Assembly: GCA_018873225.1 (NCBI GenBank)
Contig: JAEILZ010000005.1
Coordinates: 310,001-374,000, forward strand
Length of the DNA stretch: 64,000 nt
Origin: [Phialemoniopsis] sp. UDSM-2020
Taxonomy: Eukaryota > Ascomycota > Sordariomycetes > Thyridiales > Thyridiaceae
Direction: 5' to 3'
Shown here: positions 21,868-34,258 of the stretch, piece after piece
How positions within the stretch are numbered: position 1 is the stretch's first letter
How the letters are laid out: every line of letters begins with the position of its first letter
Notes under the pieces: model-generated
The model's database searches: none
What the model saw: only the letters and a program-made list of their open reading frames with translations
Told to the model about the DNA's origin: nothing
Position numbers and translations under genes: made by a program

Positions 21868-22558
21868 GACTGCTGTTAAGCGTCTAACGATCGTACGACC
21901 GACAATGAGATTTGTGAATAATGGGCAGATGTCTGTGTCGCTTGACCTCTTCTGCGAACGAGGTCGACAGTGTGTTTTATGGGACAGAGATCGCGCTACC
22001 AAGTGCACGGAGTATTTCCCAAGAAGGGCTTGGAAGTCATGATAAGATGCCTTCGACTAATTACTCGAGCGAGAGAGATCTATCTCAATTGAGTCGGCCA
22101 AGTCGAGGGCAAATGATATGCAAGGGATTAGTACAACGACGTCTTGGAGAAAGACTCCCGAGCGTGGCTAACATTTGTTGCAGTACGCTGCACCAGGAAT
22201 GACTGTGATGATACTGGCCGCGATAAGAGTTCCCAGCCGTTTGTCATAGCTGATAACAGCAACGGATACCTGTTTATCGTTGGCCGCACTCTATCGTCGC
22301 GGCCAACTCTAAATGGCGGCCAGCACTAGACCATTGATCCACGGCATCTAAGTGGGACCGCGGGGGAAGGGCGATGAGAGCGGCGCATGGCTCGGCGGCG
22401 CCCTGCTTGACATCGAATCTGCTGCTAAATAAAAAGAGGACAAGTGCAGTTGGTGATGGGAACATGTTTGACTGATTAGATACGCATCTCTCATACCAAG
22501 AGAAAGACTCAGCGATACCTAAACCTATCCTCTCTGTAACTTTGTCCAAGTCCTCACA
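21868..22558. other. divergent promoter between permease and dioxygenase genes
   Basis: About 0.7 kb shared by two oppositely oriented genes that are probably co-regulated. No gene seen. Confidence 0.5.
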
Positions 22559-23847
22559 ATGATTGCCAAGGAGGAATCGACCATCGAGGTCAAGGCCAAT
22601 GGCAAGGGTGGCCCTCTGTACCCCGAGTATTTGCGTAAGTGACCTCTCATGCTGTGGTTCTTTCATATCACGACAGAGTTACCAACACGAAATCAGCACA
22701 CTATGACCCTCTTGAGCATGTCGAGCCCGTTGGGCCGTTCGAACATGACGATCCCGGCTTCCGTGCCGACCCCAAGATGCCCAATCTACTCCACGAGGGT
22801 GTTGAGCAAATCGAACTTTCTCCTCATTGCGGTACGGAGCTAAGGAACATTCAAATAGTATGTCTGAGCTAGGTTCGACCAGAAAGAAGTCCGAACTGAC
22901 AGGTCCTTTACCGTAACAGTCCGAACTCTCCAATGCAGGCCTCGACGAGCTAGCCCTTCTCTGCGCGCAGCGCGGCTGCCTCGTCTTCCGCGACCAAGAC
23001 TTCACCAACCTAGGCTTCGAGAAGCAAAAAGAGATTGCGTCGTACTTTGGTCCCCTGCACAAGCACGGCTGGATGCCGCATCCCAAGAACGGTCCCGAGG
23101 AGTTTGTCATTGTGTACGACAGCAAGGACGACCTGCGCATCCGCAAGTCGTGGTCACGCAAGAGCCCCGTACAGTTCCACGTTGATCAGTCTCCCGAGGT
23201 CCAGCCTCCCGGTGCGACGTTCTTTTGCATGCTCGAGTCTCCTCCAGGAGCGGGCGGCGACACCATCATCTCCAGCGTAAGTAGTCCAAGACAATTCCCG
23301 GGAGGTTCCTCCAGGTCAGCTAACCTCTCATTCTCAGACCGTCCGCGCCTTCGAGCGCCTCTCTCCCTCCTTCCGCAAGCGTCTCGAGGGCCTCAAGGCC
23401 ATCCACACCACCGCCAAGCCCATCGAGCGCGAGATCCGCGACAACGGCGACGCCGCCGTCCTCCGGCGGCCCATCTCCAAGTCGATCCACCCCGTCGTGA
23501 CCGTGCACCCCGTCACGGGGCAAAAGAACCTGTTTGTCAACTCGTCGTACACGCAGCGCATCGTCGGCTGGGACGACGAGGAGTCGGACTACCTGCTCGG
23601 CTTCCTCTTCGACCACATCAACCGCGGCCACGACTTTTGCTGCCGCGTGCGGTACGAGCCCGGGACGGTGGTCATCTGGGACCAGCGCGTGACGCAGCAC
23701 TCGCAGACGCTTGATTACCAGGCTGGCGCGCGGCGGCATGCGTTCCGTCTGACGCCGTTGGCGAATGTGCCGATTCCGAGTCTGGTCGAGGAGGACGATG
23801 GGGAGTGTCAGAAGGATGAGGGGAGGATGTTGTTGAACCTTTGTTAG
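22559..23847 (+). CDS. TauD/TfdA-type Fe(II)/2-oxoglutarate dioxygenase
   Basis: Four exons, 22559-22634, 22679-22857, 22920-23276 and 23338-23847, give 373 residues. The iron-binding facial triad is visible: the H-x-D pair in FHVDQS (residues 172 and 174) and the distal His in VTQHSQTLDY (about 325). The 2-oxoglutarate-binding Arg is in the following ARRHAFRLTP. Family members hydroxylate the carbon next to a sulfonate, sulfate or aryloxy group, releasing sulfite in the case of taurine. The family hallmark GTE(L)RNIQISELSNAGLDEL precedes the catalytic core. The 3' end is only about 80 bases from the convergent regulator gene, and the 5' side faces the permease. Which substrate is used cannot be read from the sequence. 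Confidence 0.9.
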
Positions 23848-23928
23848 ATACGATATAAGCGAAACAAGTCTTTTTGTATGATTCAGAAAATGTTTAATTT
23901 ATTGCTTGCATCATGATTCGCATTGCTG

Positions 23929-26151
23929 TCATGGTCCTTCACTAGCCAACAATCGTGCCAGCATGATCTCTACCCTCAGCAGACCCAAGTTTGCAAGCCC
24001 CTTTGCACCAGCCGCGCCTGTAGCGCATGCCCGGCTCGCAGTCCTCCACCTCCCGATCCATACACGCAGCTCCTGATCTTCGCTGGCGAGACCCATATCC
24101 CCTTCGACGTGGTTCGAGGCCGACGTGATGTGCAACAGGTGCACCATGAACGAGCCGGCAATGGCAAAGTTCTGCCGGCTCCAGCTGTGCCAGAAGCCGT
24201 TCCACTGCGCGGCCGTCATGTTCTCTAGCATCTCGACGAATTCCTTGACGCAAAGGATCGATCCTTTAAATACCGCCTTGGCCGCGCTGAAGAGGTCTTC
24301 GCTTGTAGTTCCCAGAGGTGACGGAGGAGCGATGGAGGGCCACTTGTCCAGTGGACGGAGAAGGGCACGAAACAGCGTCATGTGCGTAGTGATGTACGCT
24401 AGGTACACTGCGCCGATCCCAGTCATGATGGCGCTGGCGGTTTCTTGCATCCCATTGACGCTTACGGGTGAGGTCGGTGCGAAGAGCTGGGATGCGGGAG
24501 GTAGATGATCGCGCCATTCCTTCAGCCTAGCTCGAGCTGACCGGGCGAGATCTAGCGAGTATTGGAGGTCATGTGCGGTTCTGCTCATGCCCCGCGTCGT
24601 GTAGTAAGTCTGGTGGATGTCCGCCATGATCCGAGTCACTTTGACTAGCTCACAGAAATGTGTCCGATTATGAGCCGGGGGTGACAGACTGTCTGAAACG
24701 TCTTCCGGAATCAAGTCGGGGACATCAAAATCGTCTTCATGGACGTGACTCGGCATGCCCCTCGTCAGAGACACCCACTTCTCCATCGTCCATACTGCCC
24801 ACCACAGGCGTCTCCTGAGCTTTCGTTCCCACGGAGGTACTGTTTCCCATGGGCTTGGGTCGCGGTGGAGTCCTATGGTCTGCGCGACCGATATGGTGCT
24901 CGACACAAGGGTCCACGAGAAGGCTGTGTCTGACAGGTAAGGATTCGTAGGTAGTCTCTGCTGCAGCAGGAGACAAGCTTGCAGTGTCGCTAGGGTGGGC
25001 GAGTGAAATTGCTGCGAGATGTCCAGCCAGCAGAGCCTGTAAAGACGCTGACTGGATGGTGGATGCAAGAGCAACCCGTACAAGCTCTCATCGTGCATTA
25101 CGAATGGGAGAGCTGATGCACAAAGAGCCGCCAGCAGCCCCAACGGCATGTTACCGAGGTCCTCTGGGCTTGACGGTAGCTGCTGAGACGCGATGATCGG
25201 GAAGCATGGTTCGACGAAGCGACTGAAAAGTTGTATGAGGCGCCATGCTGTGTCCGTGTCGAGAATATTCCATAGTTCGCTCCACGCATCTTCAATGACG
25301 GCTTTGTCCACCCTAGGCTCGGTGTTGGTCAGAAGCTTCTGATCTGTGATGCCAAATATGACTGGTGTGTCTGGTATGACCGCCGTTCTCAGGCGGCGAT
25401 ATCGAAGACCGCTCAGCCGGGGACGCGCGACTTCGTCTGCATCGTAGTTCTCACGGCTAAGCAAATGGACGTCGGCTGCTCCCGTGGGGCCAATGTAGAA
25501 GCTGAATGCCCCGGGGACATTCTCAAGGGAGTGGTAGGCTCCCGCGTCCGGGTTAGCTGACGGCGATACGATTGTCGTGCTGTCATGACGACCCTGAAGA
25601 TGGGAGTCTTGTCGGATGGGCGAGGTACCTGCCAGATTCAGTGCAGGATACGAAGCAAGGGAAGACGCGTCTGGTCCGATCGACATCCGAGAGCCAATCT
25701 CAGGGAAGACAAGGTCCTGGAAGTTTTGGAAGTCATCGTTAAGAAATACATTTTCTGATTGTCCGAAGAAGTCTTGGATTGGCAATTCGTGATGCGAGGT
25801 GTCATCCCACATGCTGTGTCACAAAGTCAGCCATGACTTCTCTAAGAGTGGGCGTCGTCGTGTGTACCCCGTAGAATCCGAGATATCCTCTAGGCCCAAG
25901 GACAACCTCTTCCTCTTCCGTTCGCCTGGGCCCTGCACGAACGTGCATGACAGGTCACGGGTGGAACAGCGGCGGCAGGGTGGGCCCTTTGGCATGTCAC
26001 AGACGACCTTTCGCTTGCGGCAGCAGTCGCAGGGACGTGACTTGCGGGACTTGTAGAAGCGGCCAGTAAGCGGCCGGGGAGAGCCCGGTTCTTGCGCCGG
26101 TTCCATGCTGCTGGGCGCCGCTGGAAGGGAAGATGCGGAGTGGGAGAACAT
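23929..26151 (-). CDS. Zn2Cys6 binuclear-cluster transcription factor
   Basis: Two exons, 26151-25868 and 25813-23929, give about 722 residues; in-frame starts at 26283 and 26106 are alternatives. The DNA-binding zinc cluster is complete: CDCCRKRKVVCD, then CRRCSTRDLSC, with the six cysteines in C-x2-C-x6-C-x5-9-C-x2-C-x5-C order. A basic stretch (ERKRKR) follows. The long second exon carries the fungal middle homology region: PCFPIIASQQ, LLAALCASALPF, and the KLRRRLWWAVWTMEKWVSLTRGMPS block typical of the family. The cluster is interrupted from the rest by a 54-nt intron just after it. Placement between the dioxygenase and aldolase genes makes it the likely pathway regulator. The inducer is unknown. 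Confidence 0.9.
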
Positions 26152-26408
26152 GGAATGGAGGGATCGGCCAGGGCAGCATGAGGAGGGGGAAAGTCTGGGG
26201 AAGTGCAATCCCGAGCAGTAGCGTGCATTGGCATTTCGTGACTGATAAGAGATGCGGCGGTCTATGAACATTCGGCCAATCACGCGAGACTCTTTTCAAG
26301 CAACTGCGCCGAACCGGACCCGTCCGTCCAATCAACTGCTCCGATTGCCCGACCTTGGCCGTCAATCCGTTCGGCTACCGGCATGCATTGACCTACACAA
26401 TCTGGCGT

Positions 26409-27732
26409 CTAGAGTGTCGCCTCTAGCTGAAGCAATTTCTGGAGATATGGGTCTGCAAACATCTTATCCGCCTCACCCTCGTCCATCAATGGCAGCGGTC
26501 GTCGCGAGACCGCACTGTAGCCGAAATGTCTGTGTAGCAGCATCTTCATCCCGTGTATCTAGCAATCGCGGGATGTCAGTATAGTTCGCATTGTCACAGA
26601 GATTGAAGTCCTTACACCCATCTTGAGTTGGATGCGATCCGCCAGCGACACTAGGTTTTGCATTTCCAGAGCTTCTTTGGCCGTGTCGGGCGACTGGCAC
26701 AGCTCCCATAGTTTCACGCAGACTTTCTGTTCTCGTCGGTTAGCTTATCAATGGAGTGTGACTGATGATCGAAACGTACCGGAGCGACATTCGGTAAGCC
26801 ACTGATGGCACCTCCGGCGCCAACCGCAACCGATGGAAGAAGGAAGTCGATGAATCCGTCAATGGCAGTGAATTCTAGATCTTGATGCCGTCGGGGATAT
26901 GCAGTCTTGAATTCTGCACTTCCGGTCTCCGCCAGGATCCTCGTCAATTTGCCCACATTAGCGCAGGTGAGCTTGATACCACAGATGTTGGGCGATGCCT
27001 TGACGATATCGACCACGAGGTCGCTATCCATATCAATGCCGCCGGAAACAGCCGGGAAGTTGTAGATGATGCTACAAGAGAACGGTTAGTTAACTCACTG
27101 ATCCAGCAATGCCGAATTGACGAGTTCGGGCTGGAGGCTCACATGGGCAGCGGCGATGCTTCCGCAATGTCGACGAAGAAGTCCTTCAGGCACTGCTTGT
27201 TGGTCACCAAGGCGCCGGCGTAGTATCCCGGAGGAATGACCATTCCGTAGTCGGCGCCCGCTTGGGCCGCATCGTGGGCGAGTTTGATGGACTCGCGCGT
27301 GCTCGCGGCGCCCACACCGGCGACTATGGGTACCGAAGTGAGCCCAATGCTATCGAGTGTTGCCCTAGCCACCTTGATCAACTGTATTCTCTCTTCTCGG
27401 TCCTGGAATGGTTCAGTCAACAAACGGAAACTGTCGATGAACAGGCCTCAGGATCACGAACCAGATGGACGGCCTCACCAGCGCTTCCTGATATGACCGG
27501 TATTGTCCCTGCTTGTGCGACATCTACGCAGAATCGGCCTGTCAGTATGTTGTAACGACCTCAGTCAGCATCGTACCAACATTTTAGGTGGGCTGCAAAA
27601 GCATCCAGATCTAGATGAACTATCTTAGTATCCTCATTCTCAACAATGCATTCTGCAATCCTGACCTAGGTCTTCGTCTTGTTTGAAAAAACAAGGAAGG
27701 GGCGTGTAGATTCCCTTTGGTAATGGTCGCAT
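26409..27732 (-). CDS. DHDPS/N-acetylneuraminate lyase-family aldolase
   Basis: Seven exons: 27732-27666, 27619-27581, 27523-27462, 27402-27143, 27071-26780, 26727-26617 and 26558-26409; 326 residues. The start MRPLPKGIYTPLPCFF matches the family N-terminus. The joined segments give DAFAAHLKYVAQAG and SGSAGEAVHL (the substrate carboxylate loop). The catalytic tyrosine lies in IIYNFPA, and the Schiff-base lysine in ICGIKLTCANVGK. VAVGAGGAISGLPNVAP closes the barrel. One donor (GTTGGT) is weak but is the only one restoring frame. Family members cleave 2-keto acids: 4-hydroxy-2-oxoglutarate, 2-keto-3-deoxy-hexulosonate or sialic acid. Size and sequence favour a fungal HOGA or keto-deoxy-acid aldolase; the substrate is unproven. 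Confidence 0.88.
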
Positions 27733-28083
27733 GATCACAGACTTGTTATCCCCGAATTAGAGAACAATAGCGAGTGAGACACAGGCCAATGCAGTATTCT
27801 GCTCGCGTATTGTTAACAAGAGCCAGACTCGAGTGAGGCCAATCGCTCGTCGCCTGGTTCTTGGCCGAAAAAGACCCACCAGAATACGTCCCCCTCGCGG
27901 CCAACGATAAGGGCAATCCGGGCTAAATCACACCGATGCAACATGGTCTCTATCATGATATCATGGAATTTTTCTCTACTCGTCTATATTTCTATGTCCG
28001 TCTATATCTACCTTTGTCCAAGTCCGAGTTGGACCGATCTAGCCATTTTAATGGCTTCTACGTCTTCTCGGTCATGCAGGTAC
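27733..28083. other. intergenic, no gene seen
   Basis: Promoter of the aldolase gene and 3' flank of the desaturase gene; no coding content. Confidence 0.45.
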
Positions 28084-29385
28084 TCAATCCGCCCACTTCA
28101 GTGCGCCAGGCACCTTGGGGTTCTTCTCCACATACTTGCACTCGTTGAACGTGGTCCACAGCTGGCTCATGAAGTTGCGGTCATCGCGGTGGTACAAGTC
28201 GCCCAGCATGTTCTTGATAGCCTCGGTGGCCTCATCAGCATAGTAGAAAGGGATGCGTCTGGAGCCAATGTTAGTCTGGTCTCTCTGTTTGTATTTCAGT
28301 GTTCCACAAGCGCAAAACTTACGGGAAAAGGTGGTGAACGACATGCGTCTCGATGATGCCGTGGAACATGTGACGTCCAATGAATCCGAAATCGCGGTCA
28401 ACCGTGGCCAGAGCACCCTTCACGAAAGTCCAAGACTCAGCTTCGTAATGGGGCAGTTCAGGGTGAGTGTGGTGCAAGTACGTGATAGCGACTAGAGTGG
28501 TATGTTAGTATTGTTCGTCACTTTAATATGGAGAGAGGAGCGCATACTAAGCCAGTGGTGAACCCAGAACCATGGGACACCGTACAGCAAGAAAACCGTG
28601 CTTCCGCCAAGGACGGTAGATGCCATATAAAGGCAGAAACCCGTGATTGCCAGGCCAAGATCCGAAAGCAGGATATAACCGGCCTCGTTGGGTCGGAACA
28701 CGGCGCTGAAAGGGTCAAAGTGGCTGTTGCGGAACCAGCTTCCCTCCCACTGGCGGCTGTCCACACCAGACGAGATGTTGAACAAGAGGTATGCCGGCCA
28801 TCCACCGAGCTGGTGGAACATCAGGCGTACCAACTGAACCACCGGGGCATCCTCGAAATCCTCGATCAATTCGGGGTCTAGGTAGAGCGTGCTAAAGCCC
28901 CTCGTTTTCGTGGTGGGGCGGGTCGCGGGCACGAATGCCATGTCCTTCTCCATGTTGCCGGTGTAGCGGTGGTGGCGGTGGTGGGAGAACTTCCACGAGA
29001 AGTAGGGGACAGACAGTAGGGAGTGCAGGGTCCAGCCAACGACGTCGTTCAAGGTCTGGTGCGACGAGAAAGCGCCGTGACCGGCCTCATGCGCCAGGAT
29101 CCAAATGCCAGTACCAACGCAGCCCTGGCAGAAGCCGTAGACAATCCATGCGATTGTACGGTACAGGGTGGTTGGAAGCTGGGGGATGTAGGTCAGAGCC
29201 AGCCAGCCTAGAGCGACAGCGAGGGTGAGATCGCGAGCCACGTAGGCCAATGACCGCGCCGTGGACGGCTTGAAGCAATGCGCTGGAATGGCATTCCGGA
29301 TGCTGTTCACATCAGGGAAAGCGGCTTCGGCGTTCAGAGACTTCTTCTCGGGCTTTCTAGCCGTGACTGTCATGGTGGTCGACAT
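28084..29385 (-). CDS. membrane fatty-acid desaturase, delta-12-like
   Basis: Three exons, 29385-28548, 28491-28323 and 28258-28084, give 393 residues. All three histidine boxes of the membrane-bound di-iron desaturases are present: HEAGH, SHHRHH, and HVVHH close to the second splice junction. The [27 protein letters not shown] context and MEKDMAFVP after it are characteristic of the oleate delta-12/omega-3 branch. Four or more membrane spans are predicted by eye. The protein would act in the endoplasmic reticulum, introducing a second double bond into oleoyl lipid. It is shorter than typical housekeeping fungal delta-12 enzymes (about 470), mainly at the N-terminus, and box 1 has Ala where Cys is usual. 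It may therefore be a paralogue with a specialised role. Confidence 0.9.
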
Positions 29386-32337
29386 GGTGAATGATGTAGC
29401 TCTTGAGATGATGATGATGTATCCTCCTCTCTCGAACCTGAAAAGAGCAGAACCCCAGGAACACGACCGGCCCCGAGGGACCAGCGGCCTCCCGCCATTT
29501 TATTTCTCCTCCCTCGAGCTAAGAAAACGGGGTCGCGCGCCAAGCTAAGGGGAAAAGCAGATATCAACAATGGAAAAATTCGATACCAGGGCTCCACCGG
29601 CAAGGGGGGGTTAAAACGGTACCAGGGCCCTTCAGGCCCGTGCGGCTCTGTTTTGCCGGGCTTCTGAGTGGTCCAGACTGCCTGGCGGGACCCATCCTGG
29701 TGGGGTTCTAGGGCAAAGTCAGGGACTTGCCCGAGATTTAACTTGCTAGATTTGGTTGAGGATCCTCTTCTTAGCCTGGTCTAAAATTTTGCGAAACTGA
29801 ACCCCTATTTTGTTCGGTTATTACCTAGTGTCTGATCTGCCAACAATTGTCCCTGGCTAGGATTTTCACGTGTCTGGCTTTTTGCTTGTTTGTCTGAAGC
29901 TTTGGGGGCCGATCATTTCTACTCCGTATGCTAATTTCTGAATGCCATGGCCCTGTTGTCCATGGGTCTAAGAGATTCAGTCAAGCCAATGGTGTCTTGT
30001 CAATGGCAATTTCTCCGGTGCCACACTCCAACACCACCCACACCGACATTTGCTCGCATGGCTTGCCTCACTCACATGCAGTCATTATCTATACTCGGCT
30101 GACGTATAGACAGGCTCAAATTGCCAGCTACCTCGTTATTATATCTGATGAGAAAGCCACCATGAACACATATTCCTGGTGTCTGCACACAAACCATCTC
30201 CCCTTGACTAGTTCAACACGCCTAGTCCCAGAGTCCGTACGACTGGCTCACTGCACTAGTGGCAAGATGCCAAGAAATAATTCCACAAAGATGCAAGCCT
30301 GGAATGATGTCTATGACCGGTGCTATTTGACAGGAAGTTGCGATCAGAGTGTTCCCATTCCGCGCTACGAGACCATTATTTGTGAACCTCCATCTGAAAT
30401 CTAGCAACATGGTCTGGAGTTGCCCCCTTTCAATGTAGACTTTTGAGATGATGTACCTATAAATACAAGCAGCTCGTTGATATCATTACTCTCACTGCAT
30501 ACATGATTGCCTCGGCAAGATGTGCACGCCTCGTGTCACTTCATTGCTGCAATTCTGAGCCCTTTAAGTCCCAACTCATTTCAGAGCTCCATTCTGACCA
30601 GTCCTAGAGACACAAAGCTTACACGGATCTTCTTGCCAAAAAGCTCATTTGCCAGAGACCTTGTGAGATCTCTCTACGGATTGCTAAAGGCTATTAGTGG
30701 AATGCCATAGTTCTCCTCGACGCAGTAGAATTCATCCACAGGCAAGTTACATTACGAGCCCGCGAATGTGCTCTTATTTGTCAACCTACTGAAGTTTTGT
30801 AGAACTAATGACATGCATAGTCAAGTGCAGGTTGCGGAGTCAATAGTTTACAACTTTCACAGTAACATGACAGAAACTCACCAAAATCCTAGACGCTAGG
30901 CGTGCAAATTGGGCTGAGCTGATGCCTGAGACTCTGGGGAGAGTGAGTCTGGTCTACTTGTTCTAAATCTTGCCATCATCTAGTTCTATCTCATGGCTAT
31001 GGCAATACACGGAATCCACTTCTTTTCATCAAGGGGATCGAGGACCAGCCGAGCTCAGTGTGACCTTGGCAGGGCCAGACAAAGGGGGGACAAGGGCTGA
31101 CAAAGATCCGGGGTAGCACTTTCTTAGGCATCAGGTAGTGCTAACGGATTGCACCCTCGAAGTGGAGCTGTCCGGTATGCTGGTCATATGGGTGCTTGTC
31201 TGCACTAGGACTCCTACAATTTCTTAAACGCGAAAAGACAGCTCGAGAAATCCCGGTACGACGCACCGGCGCGGTTCGTGTTGACGACCGCAAGAGACTC
31301 GGGACGCTCGAATACCGAAGGCCTCCTCGGCCTGGAGCTCGAAAAATAGGACCGCATGGTGTCTGCCAACCTTTCATTAGGCAAGGTAGGCTTCTTGAAG
31401 CCTGCCAATGACGCTCACTGCGGTCTTGTTAGATTGAATGGAGTCTCCTGCAGCATCGAGCTAGGCAAAGCTACCGCCAAGAGGAATAGGTCTCATTGGA
31501 CAAGCTACGGTAGAAAGTAAAAATAGATACAAGCTAGAGCGATTGCTAGGGATCGTAAAGGAAACGGTGCTGTTTCCAATTGGCGTCATTTGGAAGTCTT
31601 CTTTGTACATGAGCGATTCGGCCTTTTGTCTTTCTGGAGGGAGCCCATGGGCTTGGGCAACTTGCATCCTAGCTAATGAGCATATGCGCGGTGTTGCTTC
31701 CGAAGAGCTTGTTTGGCTCCCTCACAAACGTCTTTAGATGTCAAGATTATGCCTCAATTGAGCGGAGTCTAGGACGCTTCAGACGGGCTAGCAAACCCCG
31801 AGCTGAAATGTGTCCGTCCCCGGCTAACGGCCATGTCAGCCGCTAGGCGCCGTTGGCCACGGCCACCTTCCCTTTACAGAGACAGGTAGTCTCATTCGAG
31901 ACAATTTAAGCGATTTTTCAAGGCTGCAGTGGGGGAGCTGATAGTTTGAGCGTTAGCTGTCACTGGGTTGGTTCTCTGCTTTTGAAGAGCCATATGAGTA
32001 TCCAGGCACCAGGAACACGTGGGGCGCCTTACAATTCGATGGAAACCGAGATCAATCGTGTACGGAGAAGATCGACATCATGGAATGGCACCGCAACCGT
32101 TTCGGCCGAGAGCTAGGGCATCTCAGCCGCAAGGAACCCCCGGATGAGCGACAAGAATACGATATGGCGACTGAAGGCTCAGGCAGGATATAACTATATA
32201 AGCCTCAGAGATAGAATGGACTAAGACTCGTTAGTCCTTGCAACAGCAACAAACACCGCGCCATTCACAAACTTATCCTCACATACTCTCACTCTAGTCA
32301 TATTCTCTACGTGCAGCCTACAGCATCTTCGTCCAAA
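29386..32337. other. gene-poor stretch of nearly 3 kb
   Basis: No supported gene. The longest open frame (29928-30404) has no recognisable features. The first 0.5 kb is the desaturase promoter. TATATAAG at 32195-32202 is a plausible TATA box for the gene starting at 32338. Confidence 0.45.
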
Positions 32338-33471
32338 ATGACCAAGCTTCCCCCCGTCGAGAAACTTCCCCTTGCCGTCCGCAAGAATGGTATGTAGTCC
32401 CAGCAGCCAAGATGGACAATTATATGTTGGCTCACATGCGTGATGTGCAGTTCGTGACGATTGGGAGGCCAAGAAGGACGACTTGGCAAAGGACGTTTCC
32501 GAGGTCCTTGGCACAGCTTGGACCGTTGACGTGGATCTTCCCCAGATTTACGCCTACGCCAAGGACGGCTGGGCAAAGGAATCTCTTGGCAGCTGCGTCG
32601 CGGAGTAAGCCCACTTCCAGCCCTATCTGTGGCCCATTCACCCTTCCCATCTAACACTTTTCCTTTATTAGGCATATCCGTGTCAACACCCGCCGCCTCC
32701 GAGACTTTGTCGAATCCTACGATGCCGAAACCCTAAAAGACCTCAACACCCTCTGCTACGCACATGTTCTGACCCTCGATGTCGACGAGGAAGGCCGCTT
32801 TGACTGCGGCGGCGCCGATGTCCTCGACGGCAAGCTACGCATCCTCTTTGAGCCAGCGAGCTTGTCCCGCAACATCGGCGATGCTTTCAACCGCAAAATT
32901 CTCCTCCAGGCCCTGAACAACGCCCCCGCTCCCTCGGGGGCCGAGCAGCCCTTGAGTGTTGTCGCTCGCTACGCCAAGAGGACCGAGTACGACAACAGCA
33001 TTGACGAGGTCCGCAACAAGATTGGCAACATTCTGGGCAAATCTGACATCAAGATCACGCCCAACTTTGAGGATACATTTGCCAAGATCCAAGCCGAGGC
33101 TCAGGCTCCTGGAAGCTCCATCAAGAAGGATTACTGGGAGGAGCAAGTGCCGAGTTTCATCTACCTTTACTTTGCTGGCTTCCTGCGAGAGCTGGAGCGA
33201 CAAGGGTTCGAGAAGGACGACATGCTGCAGGAAGGCTTCAATGATGCTGTTGACAAGGGCGAGATTGCTTTCAGGATCGTGGATGAACTCAAGGGATCCA
33301 ACTCTTGCGAGTTCGCGATTGAGGGCGGAGTCTTCTACCTTCAGGTGAGTCATGTCGGGCCTTTTACCTCACTTCTGTTTCCTTGTGCTGACTGATTGGA
33401 CATAGTGCACCGTCAAGACGTGGGGATCGAACATTGATGATGCTGCCAGGAACATTGTGGACCAGCTCTAG
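32338..33471 (+). CDS. conserved-looking fungal protein of unknown function
   Basis: Four exons, 32338-32389, 32451-32604, 32672-33344 and 33406-33471, give 314 residues. All four junctions have good GT-AG signals (GTATGT, GTAAGC, GTGAGT donors) and codon use is strongly coding. The protein is soluble, acidic and largely helical, with no signal peptide or membrane span. Recognisable stretches are WEAKKDDLAKDVSEVLG, RRLRDFVESYDAETLKDL and a Cys/Trp C-terminus (CTVKTWGSNIDDAARN). I do not recognise the family and assign no function. Confidence 0.75.
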
Positions 33472-34258
33472 GCTATGCAAGCTAGGTCAACGCCCGCAAT
33501 CTAGCCATGCTTTTTGCGAAGTGAAGGAGAAATTGGTTCGGAAGGAAAAAACTGTATGACATGTGTCCAGTATACGCAAGTTGTTAAACATGAAACGACC
33601 GTAGATATCAAGTTCGCGCCTGGTACCTCACCAGAACATGTCATATGCACTGAGCGGGTCACATAAGTCGGTCAAAGCGACGTGAATGACAATTGAGAGC
33701 TGTAGACCCTTATTAACGCACGGAGGAGTAAGACAGTGTCTCCCTCGCCGACATGTGCCCGGTTCAACCCCGCATGTGTCAGCCCAGTGTGCCAGGCACA
33801 GCTTGATGCGCGACATCAGAGCTTGGCCCGATTACCTTTGCCGGCTACTTCATTGGCTCAATACTACTACCAGATTCGGTTTACGGGCGTCTTACACGCC
33901 GAACCTTGTTTCCAGGCCTATCAGGGCTCCATACAGGCATATATCCAGAGAATATTCGTAGCTTGCTCAATTGATTTCATCAGATGATTGGTTGCAACAT
34001 TGCATTGGCGAAGGATGCGTCTGCCCCTCACCTCTCCTGACGGAGCTGGGTTAGAAATAAGACCAGTCGAGTCGCGACATAGCTGGAAATCTCTGGGACT
34101 GCAACATGGGATGTCGGCTTGCCACACATACGAATCAGACCTCCTTGAAGCGTAGCCTGTGCATCCTCGTAAGCACACCCGCCAGTGTCGTCATACGACA
34201 TCTCGACCTTCCTCGACGACGCCTCTTAACCACCAGCTCGCCAAACTACAATCTCACC
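33472..34258. other. intergenic region with possible N-terminal extension of the next gene
   Basis: No separate gene seen. The last part (34106-34258) is in frame with the peroxidase gene and could encode a presequence. Confidence 0.45.

Noticed and set aside
29928..30404. 158-codon open frame in the gene-poor stretch
   Set aside because: No recognisable domain, weak codon bias, no splice or neighbour support.
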